A stretch of DNA of 29,296 nt from Actinomycetota bacterium (GTDB lineage Bacteria > Actinomycetota > UBA4738 > HRBIN12), in NCBI GenBank assembly GCA_004366195.1, contig ML214172.1, forward strand, positions 892-30,187, in the 5' to 3' direction. Every line of letters begins with the position of its first letter. The stretch's first letter is position 1. A program made the position numbers and the translations under genes. Below the pieces are notes generated by a model. That model saw only the letters and a program-made list of their open reading frames with translations. It was not told where the DNA came from and searched no databases. This document shows, one piece after another, positions 1 through 6,577 of this stretch.

Positions 1-525
1 GAGGAGGAGGCCCGGCGCCGCGAGGAGGAGCGCCGGCGCTTCGAGCTCGAGCTCGAGCGGGAGCGGCGCCAGCGGCTCCTCGAGGCCGAGCGCGAGCGAC
101 ACCGTCAGCTCATCGAGGCCGAGCGCGACCGCCGACGCTTGGAGCTCGACGCCCACCGTGACGCGGTCATGCTCCGGCGCCAGCAGCTGCTGGACGCGAT
201 CGAGGACGTCCGGGCGGCGGCGCGCGAGCGGCTCGGGGAGCTGGAGGAGCTGGAGCGGGCGGTGGAGGCAGCTCGGGTGGCGCTCGCGGGGTTCGAGGCG
301 CAGGTCCGCTCGCTGCAGCGGGCCCGGGAGTCCCTCCGCGATCAGGCCCGGGCGCGCTTCGGTCTGATCCGCGCGCACCGCGATCGCCTCGTCGCCGCGT
401 ACTGCGCCGCGAACGTCCGGGCTCGGAAGGACCGCGCCAGCCCCCGGTGCTTCGAGCGGATCCCGCCGCTCGTGCTCCCCCCGGAGCTCGAGGAGCGGGC
501 GCCCGCGGGGAGGCGATCGCCGTGA
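1..525 (+). CDS. Arg/Glu-rich coiled-coil protein, 5' end outside the window
   Basis: The frame is open from base 1 and ends at TGA 523-525, so only the C-terminal 174 residues are present. The first ~50 residues are almost entirely E, R, L and A, with repeats of the type LLEAERER and LIEAERDR. This points to a long, highly charged alpha-helix or coiled coil. The heptad-like pattern continues to about residue 120 and is followed by a short Pro-rich tail. A TTG at 139 could be taken as a start, but the same charged helix continues upstream without a break, so that start is not credible. The stop overlaps the GTG of the next gene (GTGA), which suggests translational coupling with the VWA lipoprotein. 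I recognise no enzymatic domain; a scaffold or cytoskeleton-like role is only a guess. Confidence 0.7.
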   Translation, partial: EEEARRREEERRRFELELERERRQRLLEAERERHRQLIEAERDRRRLELDAHRDAVMLRRQQLLDAIEDVRAAARERLGELEELERAVEAARVALAGFEAQVRSLQRARESLRDQARARFGLIRAHRDRLVAAYCAANVRARKDRASPRCFERIPPLVLPPELEERAPAGRRSP

Positions 526-1297
526 CGCCGTCGCCGGGGCCGTTCGTCGGCGCGCTCGTGACCTCCCTCGCCCTCGTCGGCTGCGCGGCGCGGGCGCAGG
601 AGCCGCCCGCGGTCACCGTCGTGCTGTTCGACGTCTCCAACAGCACCCTCAGCCAGGACGTGCGGGCGCGCTACGACGCCACCTTCGAGCTGGTGCTGGA
701 GCACCTCCTGGCCTCCGGCGGGGTCCTGGGGGCCGACATCATCGACGACGCTCCCCTCGTCCACGGCTCGCTCCCCATCAACGCCACGTTCGAGCCGTGC
801 ACCATCCACGACAACGCCCTCGTGTGCCGAGAGGAGTTGGCGCGGCGGGCGGGGGGCCGGACGCGCGGTCGGCGACCGACGCGATCCTCGCGACCTCGAG
901 CCGGGGGACCGACGTCTTCGGGGCGCTGGAGCTCGCGGCCCAGTTCTTCGCGGCGTACCCCGAGGCCGGCGACCGGACCCTGGTCGTGCTCTCCGACATG
1001 GTGCAGTCGGCGAACGGGATGCACCTCGGCGCGGTGGACGACTGGAGCGAGGCCGAGATCTCGGCGCTGCTCGCACGGGCGCCGAACGTGGATCTGCGGG
1101 GTGTGCGCGTCTACGTCGTCGGGGCCGGGGCGACGACGCTCGCCCGGATGACGCCGGCCGAGATCGCGGGCATCCGGTCCTTCTGGACCCGCTGGTTCGA
1201 GGAGCAGGGCGCGAGGATCGTCTTCTACGGCGCGAACCTCCCGCGGTTCCCTCTGCCGGAGGTGCCCACCGCGCAGCCATCACCGACCGGGGGGTGA
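522..1297 (+). pseudogene. von Willebrand factor A-like lipoprotein, split by a one-base frameshift
   Basis: Translation from GTG 522 gives a hydrophobic N-terminus ending in a lipobox-like LVGC (Cys about residue 21), although the usual basic residues before it are missing. A beta strand TVVLFDVSNST follows, containing DxSxS, the metal-ion-dependent adhesion site (MIDAS) of VWA domains. This frame is good to about 857. The rest of the fold (GTDVFGALELA, then LVVLSDM with the expected Asp) continues in another frame and ends at TGA 1295-1297. The shift falls in a run of six G at 851-856; one more G would join the halves as ARRAGGPDARSATD. Either the gene is a recent pseudogene or a base was lost in sequencing. 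It overlaps the upstream coiled-coil gene by 4 nt and sits 3 nt before the next gene, so the three look like one operon. The partner and function are unknown. Confidence 0.7.
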
Positions 1298-1300
1298 CCG

Positions 1301-2050
1301 GTGCCGGCGACGGGCTCCCCCCGATCGTCCCCGCCCGAGGTCGTCCCCGAGCCGGTCACCGGCTGGCGGGTGTGGCGCCTCCACCGGGGCCGGGGCGGCG
1401 AGCTCGTCCTGCGCTCCGCCTTCCAGGGCGCGGAGTGGCCACCCCGGGAGCCGCTCCGTGCCCGGTGCTCGCGAGGGGCGCATCGCGCCCCGTCGGAGCG
1501 TTGCGGCTGCGGGATCTACGCGGCCGCCTCCTTCCGGCGCCTGCGCACGGCGGGCGTCACGTCCGAGGGAACCCTCGGGGTGCTCGGCACGGTGTCGATG
1601 TGGGGGAGGGTGGTCGAGCACGTGGGCGGCTATCGGGCCGAGCTCGCCTACCCCAGCCGTCTGCGCCTGGTCTGCCCGCGGTGCCTGGCCGAGGCGCGCT
1701 CGTCCGTGCCCGAGGTCGTGATGCACTGGGGCGACATGCTGATCCCGGTGTGCCGGGCGCACCAGCGGCTCGTGGGGGGTCGCCCGGCGCCCGTCTCGCC
1801 CGTCGCCATCCAGGCCGAGCTCCTGTCGAGGTACGCGGTCGACCTCCTGCCGCCGGAGACGATGCGCATCCCGCTCGCCGCTCGGCTCCCGGACCCGGTG
1901 CAGGCGCTCGGCCGTCAGGCGCGCCTCGAGGCGAGGGCGCTCGCGCGCTCCTGGTTGGGGATCGTCGTCGGGCTCGCGTTGCTGCTCGTGCTCCGGGTGG
2001 GTTGCGCTGCTCCGGGAAGCGCCGCTCCGCGGCCGAGCGCCCCGACCGCG
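1301..2050 (+). CDS. Conserved Cys-containing protein with C-terminal membrane helix; 3' end unresolved
   Basis: GTG 1301 opens a frame with convincing protein character for about 230 residues. It has GWRVWRL near the N-terminus, a Cys/His cluster ending CGCGIYAA, then VLGTVSMWGRVVEHVGGYRAELAYP, a pattern I associate with uncharacterised actinobacterial proteins. A second Cys pair (CPRC, later CRAH) follows, so zinc binding is possible. A membrane helix WLGIVVGLALLLVLRV lies near residues 218-233. After about 2050 the residues look random, yet the frame stays open to a TGA at 2783-2785, deep inside the next gene. The other two forward frames also lack a stop before 2274. I therefore end the gene where coding character fades; the true stop was probably lost through an indel. 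The end coordinate is approximate. The function is unknown. Confidence 0.55.
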
Positions 2051-2223
2051 GCGTGTCGAACGCCCCGGGTCGACGCGGTTGTGTGGTTGGACCGGTCGGC
2101 GATCCGCTCAGGCTGCCCAGTACACGGGCTCCACACTACCGTCCTGGGGTACGTCGAACCGGAACGCCGGGCGGTCCCCCCTTCCCGTCCGCTTCGCCGG
2201 GATGGGCTTACGAACACTTGCGC

Positions 2224-2273
2224 TCTCGGCCGAGATGGAACAAACTCTCGCTCATTCAATCACACACGGAGGG
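2224..2273 (+). promoter_or_regulatory. Leader of the deoR-type gene: 12-bp palindrome and Shine-Dalgarno
   Basis: The stretch 2185-2279 is clearly lower in GC than its surroundings and reads as an intergenic control region. It contains a perfect 12-bp palindrome TCTCGGCCGAGA at 2224-2235, a possible operator for autoregulation, and a Shine-Dalgarno GGAGGG at 2268-2273 placed 6 nt before the GTG start. I see no convincing -35/-10 pair. A palindrome of this length is expected by chance several times in a window this size, so the operator call rests on position only. Confidence 0.35.
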
Positions 2274-2279
2274 TGAGGC

Positions 2280-3068
2280 GTGGAACAGCCGCTGCCCGCG
2301 GAGCGACACCGGAGGATCCTGGAGCTCCTGCGCGAGCGTCAGGTGATGCGCGTCGTCACCCTCTCCGAGCTGCTCGGGGTCTCCGAGGTCACGATCCGGC
2401 GCGACCTGGAGGCGCTGGAGCGGCGCGGCCTCCTCGAGCGGACCCACGGCGGCGCGGTCCTCGTCCACCGCATGCGCACGGAGCCCCGCTACCTGGAGGC
2501 GATCGTCGCGCACGCCGAGGAGAAGCGGGCGATCGGCCGTGCCGCGGCCGCCCTCGTCGAGCCTGGGGAGACCATCTTCCTGAACGGCGGCACCACGACC
2601 CTCGAGGTGTTCCGTCACCTCGAGGCCGCCGGGGTGCGCGTCATCACCAACCACGTGGGGATGGCGATGGAGGCGGTCGACCGCGATCTCGAGCTCGTCG
2701 TCGTGGGCGGCCGGTTCCGCGCGCCGTCATCGTCCCTCGTCGGACCCTTCGCCACGGAGGCGCTCCGCCGGGTCCATGCCGATAGGGCCTTCCTCGGGGT
2801 CGAAGGCATCTCGCACCGATCGGGCATCACGACGCCCTCTTCGGAGGAGGCGGAGATCGCGCGCCTCATGATGGACCGGACACGGGGCGAGGTGATCGTC
2901 GTGGCCGATCACTCGAAGCTCGGGACGGTCGCGGACTTCGTGATCGCGCCGCTCGAGGAGATCGACCGGATCGTCGTGGATGCGGGGACCGAGGAGGAGC
3001 ACCTGGAGCAGCTCGGGGCCGCCGGCGTGGATGTCGTCGTGGCCGGTGAGCGCGTGGGGGCCGCGTAG
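2280..3068 (+). CDS. DeoR/GlpR-family transcriptional regulator
   Basis: The 262-residue product has the standard length and order of the family. An N-terminal winged helix-turn-helix (about residues 5-60, ending SEVTIRRDLEALERRGLLERTHGGA) is followed by the DeoRC sensor domain (about 75-235). Family landmarks include EKRAIGRAAAALVEPGETI, the ligand-loop GGTTT, and FLGVEGIS with SGITTPSSEEAEI. DeoRC domains normally bind phosphorylated sugars or related phosphoesters; here the residue just before GGTTT is Asn where Asp is common. The GTG start is supported by GGAGGG 6 nt upstream. It is the first gene of a same-strand series (regulator, nucleotidyltransferase, phosphoesterase, permease, oxidoreductase, kinase) with short gaps, so it probably controls this unit. 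The phosphorylated product of the kinases would be a natural effector, but that is inference. Confidence 0.9.
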   Translation: MEQPLPAERHRRILELLRERQVMRVVTLSELLGVSEVTIRRDLEALERRGLLERTHGGAVLVHRMRTEPRYLEAIVAHAEEKRAIGRAAAALVEPGETIFLNGGTTTLEVFRHLEAAGVRVITNHVGMAMEAVDRDLELVVVGGRFRAPSSSLVGPFATEALRRVHADRAFLGVEGISHRSGITTPSSEEAEIARLMMDRTRGEVIVVADHSKLGTVADFVIAPLEEIDRIVVDAGTEEEHLEQLGAAGVDVVVAGERVGAA

Positions 3069-3080
3069 CGAGGTCGAGCG

Positions 3081-3857
3081 GTGGACCGGGAGGCGTTCGA
3101 GGCGGAGGCGGGACGGCTGGTGGAGGCCGCCCGGGCGGAGGGGATCGTGCTCCGGATCGTCGGCGCTCTGGCCTTCGCGCACCACTGCCCGCGATACCGC
3201 CACCTCCAGGACGCGCTCGGCCGCACCTATACGGACATCGACTTCGCGGCGTACGGCCGGGATGCGGAGCGGATCCGGCGGCTCCTCGCGCGCGAGGGCT
3301 ACGTGGAGGACCCCCACGTGTACGTGGGCTCCGAGGGAGGGCGGCTCGTGGCGGAGCACCCCCGGACCGGGCTGCACCTCGACGTCTTCCTCGACAAGCT
3401 GGAGTTCAGCCACACGATCCCGTGGGCGGGCCGGCTGGAGCACGACGACCCGACGATCCCCCTGGCGGAGATGCTGCTGCAGAAGATGCAGATCGTGCAG
3501 ATCAACGAGAAGGACATCATCGACACGATCATGCTCCTGTTGGAGCACCCCCTCGGCGATCACGACGAGGAGACGGTGAACGTGGCGTACGTGGCGGGGC
3601 TCTGTGCCAAGGACTGGGGGTTGTGGCGCACTGCCACGATGAACCTGGACAAGGTGCGAGCGATGGCGGCGAGCTACGCCAACCTCCCCGCCGAGGACAA
3701 GGAGCGGGTCGCCGCGCAGGTGGGCACGATCCTCGAGCGGCTGGAGGCCGAGCCGAAGACCTTGGCCTGGAAGATCCGCAACCGCGTGGGCGACCGGGTG
3801 AAGTGGTACCGGGACGTGGGCGAGCTCGTTCCGATCGCGCCGGAGGCTCGGGCATGA
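3081..3857 (+). CDS. MNT-fold nucleotidyltransferase-like protein
   Basis: The 258-residue protein has the signature of the polymerase-beta-like (MNT) nucleotidyltransferase fold. A hydrophobic strand and Gly (IVGALAFAHH, residues 26-35) is followed by the paired metal ligands TDIDF (Asp52 and Asp54) and a third Asp in LHLDVFLDKLEF (Asp101). The helical C-terminal half contains PLAEMLLQKMQ and IIDTIMLLLEHP, as seen in AbiEii-type and aminoglycoside-nucleotidyltransferase-like proteins. All three catalytic acids are present, so the enzyme is probably active, but its acceptor (small molecule, protein or RNA) cannot be read from the sequence. It starts 12 nt after the DeoR gene and its stop overlaps the next start (ATGA), so it is coupled to the phosphoesterase. 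There is no HEPN-type partner beside it, which argues against a HepT/MntA-like toxin-antitoxin role. Confidence 0.75.
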   Translation: MDREAFEAEAGRLVEAARAEGIVLRIVGALAFAHHCPRYRHLQDALGRTYTDIDFAAYGRDAERIRRLLAREGYVEDPHVYVGSEGGRLVAEHPRTGLHLDVFLDKLEFSHTIPWAGRLEHDDPTIPLAEMLLQKMQIVQINEKDIIDTIMLLLEHPLGDHDEETVNVAYVAGLCAKDWGLWRTATMNLDKVRAMAASYANLPAEDKERVAAQVGTILERLEAEPKTLAWKIRNRVGDRVKWYRDVGELVPIAPEARA

Positions 3858-4855
3858 GGCTCCTGCGCCGGAAGGGGAAGGCGGGCACGGAGCCCACGAG
3901 GATCTTCTACGCGAGCGACATCCACGGCTCGGAGCCGACCTACCGGAAGTTCCTGAACGCGGCCCGCTTCTACGAGGTCGACGCCCTCGTCTTCGGCGGC
4001 GACCTCATGGGCAAGTTGCTGATCCCGGTCGTGCGCGACGCGGGCGGGACCTGGCGGGCGAGCCTCCAGGGCCGCCAGCACCACCTCGAGACGCCCGAGC
4101 AGCTCAGGGAGTTCACGCGGAACCTGGACACGCTCGGCTTCTACTGGAAGGAGATGGACCCCGAGGAGTACCGCTCCTACGAGGGGGACCAGGAGCGGAT
4201 CGACGCGCTCTTCGACGAGCTCGCGCGGGACCGGCTGCGGGAGTGGGTCGCGCTCGCGGAGGAACGGCTCGCGGGCAGCCACGTCAAGGTGTACCTGTGC
4301 GGCGGCAACGACGACACCGACGCCGTCCTCGGCGCCCTGGACGAGGAGAGGTTCGAGCGGGTCGTGAGCTGCGAGGAGCGGATCGTGCCCCTGGACGACG
4401 AGCACGTGCTGGTCACCGTGGGCTACTCGACCCCGACCCCGTGGCTCACCCCGCGGGAGCGTTCCGACGAGGAGATCGGGAAGATCATCGAAGGCCTGAT
4501 GCGGGAGGTCCCCGACCCGTCCCGCGCGGTCCTCAACTTCCACTGCCCTCCGCTCGACTCGGGGCTCGACACGTGCATGAAGCTCGACGCGTCGGTCTGG
4601 CCGCCGGCGCCGGTCATCGAGAACGGCCAGCCCGTGTACTACGGCGCCGGGAGCGAGAGCGTCCGGCGGGCGCTCCACGACTACCAGCCGACGGTCGGGC
4701 TCCACGGGCACATCCACGAGTCGCGGGGGGTCGCCCGGTACGGCCGCACCCCGGCCTTCAACCCGGGCAGCGAGTACGGAGAGGGGGTGTTGCGAGGACT
4801 GATCGTCGCGATCCGTGGGGGCGAGGTCGTCGGGTCGCAGTTCACCTCCGGATAG
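3854..4855 (+). CDS. Calcineurin-like metallophosphoesterase
   Basis: ATG 3854 overlaps the previous stop (ATGA) and gives 333 residues. All dimetal-site motifs of the calcineurin-like superfamily are visible in order: DxH in YASDIHGS (Asp22, His24), GD in VFGGDLMGK (Asp50), GND in CGGNDDTD, a lone His in LNFHCPP, and GHxH in GLHGHIHES near the C-terminus. A ~90-residue insertion between the second and third motifs, rich in charged residues, may set the specificity. The protein has no signal peptide, so it acts in the cytoplasm. Translational coupling to a nucleotidyltransferase suggests that it may remove a phosphoester or nucleotidyl group made by its neighbour or by the downstream kinase; this is inference. 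The frame is open far upstream, but the ATG at the overlap is the natural start. Confidence 0.85.
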   Translation: MRLLRRKGKAGTEPTRIFYASDIHGSEPTYRKFLNAARFYEVDALVFGGDLMGKLLIPVVRDAGGTWRASLQGRQHHLETPEQLREFTRNLDTLGFYWKEMDPEEYRSYEGDQERIDALFDELARDRLREWVALAEERLAGSHVKVYLCGGNDDTDAVLGALDEERFERVVSCEERIVPLDDEHVLVTVGYSTPTPWLTPRERSDEEIGKIIEGLMREVPDPSRAVLNFHCPPLDSGLDTCMKLDASVWPPAPVIENGQPVYYGAGSESVRRALHDYQPTVGLHGHIHESRGVARYGRTPAFNPGSEYGEGVLRGLIVAIRGGEVVGSQFTSG

Positions 4856-4887
4856 CCCGCGCCGGGGGGTCGAAGCAAGGAGGAGGG

Positions 4888-6522
4888 ATGGCCGAGGCAG
4901 TCGCACCTCAGGTCTTCACCAGGCGGGCATCGGGGCTCGTGCGGGTCATGTCCCCGTACTCCGCCTTCATCTACAACGTCCTCACGATGGGCGTGATCTT
5001 CCCCTGGACCTACATCTGGGCGCCGACCGCGTTCCAGGGGTCCAACCTCACGCTGGGGATCATCTTCGCGTTCGTGTTCGAGCTCCCCATCGCCCTCGCG
5101 TACGCGTGGCTCGCCACGGCGTTGCCCCGCTCCGGCGGTGACTACGTCTTCCAGAGCCGCGTGTTCGGGGGCGGGTTCGGGTTCACGGTGGTGTTCGCCT
5201 TCTTCGTCGTCTGGATCCTGCAGTGGGTGGCCCTCTCGGGCTGGCTCCTCGCGGTCCTGGGTCTCGCGCCGACGTTCATCGGGCTCGGGGTGACGACGGG
5301 GATCGATGCCCTGACGAGCTTCGGCACCTGGTGCGCCTCGTCGGGCGGCATCATCACCATCAGCATCCTGAACGCGCTGCTGTCCCTCGCGCTGCTCGTG
5401 TCGGGGTTCCGGAACTACGTCCGGCTCCAGTACGTGATGTGGTACGGGATCCTCGCGTCCTTCGCGGTCATGCTGATCCTGTTCTTCACCACGAACCCGA
5501 GCGCCGCCCAGGGCGAGCTCGACGGGTTCGCATCCGCCGTTGACGGCGTCTCCAACTTCTTCGCGACGGCGAAGGCGGCTGCGGCGGACGCGGGGGTGAA
5601 CTTCGACCCGCCGTTCTGGTTCTTCGGCACCCTGATGGTGGCTCCGATCGCGTGGACCTCGCTGCAGTGGTGCACGTACTCGGTGGAGCAGGGGGGCGAG
5701 ATCAAGAACGCCCACGTGTTCCGCAACCAGGTCTTCATCCTGGCCGGGTCCCTGGTGCTGACGGCCGGGCTGCTCGTGCTCCTCGCGCTCGCGATGCAGA
5801 AGGGGATCGGGAGCGACGGGATCCTCGTGGCCTCCTCCGGGTACTGGTACGGCGTCGGCGAGGCGACGATCGGCGGGACGTTCCTCATGCCGAACCTGAT
5901 CGCGATCGCCCTGGCCGGCAGCCCCATCCTGATCGCGATCATCGGGTTCGGGTACATCCTGAACTCGTTCCAGATCGTGTGTAACTGCTACATCGGCACC
6001 ACCCGGATCATGGTGGCCCAGTCCCTCGACGGGCTGCTGCCGGAGTGGTTCTCCCGGATCCACCCCCGGTGGAAGACGCCGGTGAACGCGCACCTCGCGT
6101 ACTTCCTGGCCTCGATCCCGGTGATCGTGGCCTACAACACGGTGGATGCCTGGGTCCGGTGGACCCTCGGGGTCACCTTCGCCAACGGGGCCGTCATGAC
6201 CCTCTCGGCCCTGGCCGCCGCCCTCCTCCCCTACCGGGCGAAGGCCATCTACGAGGCGTCCCCCGGCGCGCGCTACACGCTCGGTGGCGTGCCGCTCGTC
6301 ACGGTGCTCGGCACCATCGGGTTCCTCACCGGCGGGTTCATGGTCGGGTCGTTCCTGTTCGTCGAGGGGCTCGGCCTCGCGTACTCGATCGACGCGCTGC
6401 CGTACTGGATCGTCGTCGGCACGGCCGTCGTCGGCCTCCTCGTGTACTGGACCATGAGGACGATCAAGGCGCAGCAGGGCGTGAAGGTCGAGTACGCCTT
6501 CGCGGAGATCCCGCCGGAGTGA
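4888..6522 (+). CDS. APC-superfamily amino acid/amine permease
   Basis: A strong Shine-Dalgarno (AAGGAGGAGGG, 4877-4887) lies directly before ATG 4888. The 544-residue product has about 12 hydrophobic segments. The N-terminus carries the APC-type pattern: VMSPYSAFIYNVLTMG, then an acidic-Pro segment FELPIALAYAWLATALPRSGGDYVFQSR, where the RSGGDYV motif is typical of amino acid permeases. TTRIMVAQSLDGLLPEWFSRI in the middle matches the conserved cytoplasmic loop of the superfamily. Substrates in this family are amino acids, polyamines or amines such as ethanolamine. Its place directly before a dimethylglycine/sarcosine dehydrogenase-like enzyme suggests import of an N-methylated amine or amino acid. 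The exact substrate is not readable. Confidence 0.88.
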   Translation: MAEAVAPQVFTRRASGLVRVMSPYSAFIYNVLTMGVIFPWTYIWAPTAFQGSNLTLGIIFAFVFELPIALAYAWLATALPRSGGDYVFQSRVFGGGFGFTVVFAFFVVWILQWVALSGWLLAVLGLAPTFIGLGVTTGIDALTSFGTWCASSGGIITISILNALLSLALLVSGFRNYVRLQYVMWYGILASFAVMLILFFTTNPSAAQGELDGFASAVDGVSNFFATAKAAAADAGVNFDPPFWFFGTLMVAPIAWTSLQWCTYSVEQGGEIKNAHVFRNQVFILAGSLVLTAGLLVLLALAMQKGIGSDGILVASSGYWYGVGEATIGGTFLMPNLIAIALAGSPILIAIIGFGYILNSFQIVCNCYIGTTRIMVAQSLDGLLPEWFSRIHPRWKTPVNAHLAYFLASIPVIVAYNTVDAWVRWTLGVTFANGAVMTLSALAAALLPYRAKAIYEASPGARYTLGGVPLVTVLGTIGFLTGGFMVGSFLFVEGLGLAYSIDALPYWIVVGTAVVGLLVYWTMRTIKAQQGVKVEYAFAEIPPE

Positions 6523-6530
6523 GCGCGGTG

Positions 6531-6561
6531 GGGTGGGGCGGGCCGAGGACCCGCCCCACCC
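6531..6561 (+). terminator. Perfect 12-bp hairpin between permease and oxidoreductase genes
   Basis: GGGTGGGGCGGG (6531-6542) pairs perfectly with CCCGCCCCACCC (6550-6561) around a 7-nt loop. It begins 8 nt after the permease stop and ends 16 nt before the next start, with no U-tract. It may be an intrinsic terminator of the GC-rich, tail-less type, an attenuator, or an mRNA-stability element that sets different expression levels for transport and catabolic genes in one unit. Confidence 0.6.
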
Positions 6562-6577
6562 GTCTCCCGTGGGCTGG

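Noticed and set aside
1301..2785. Taking the whole 494-codon frame as one protein
   Set aside because: The last ~240 codons lose protein character and overlap 505 nt of the well-supported DeoR-type gene.
3081..4855. Nucleotidyltransferase plus phosphoesterase as a toxin-antitoxin or phage-defence pair
   Set aside because: Neither carries a recognised toxin motif, there is no HEPN or AbiEi-type partner, and they lie inside a regulator-permease-enzyme series. A metabolic role is the simpler reading.
6523..6577. Glycine riboswitch before the dimethylglycine-dehydrogenase-like gene
   Set aside because: Only 55 nt are available and they form one simple hairpin; the tandem glycine aptamer does not fit.
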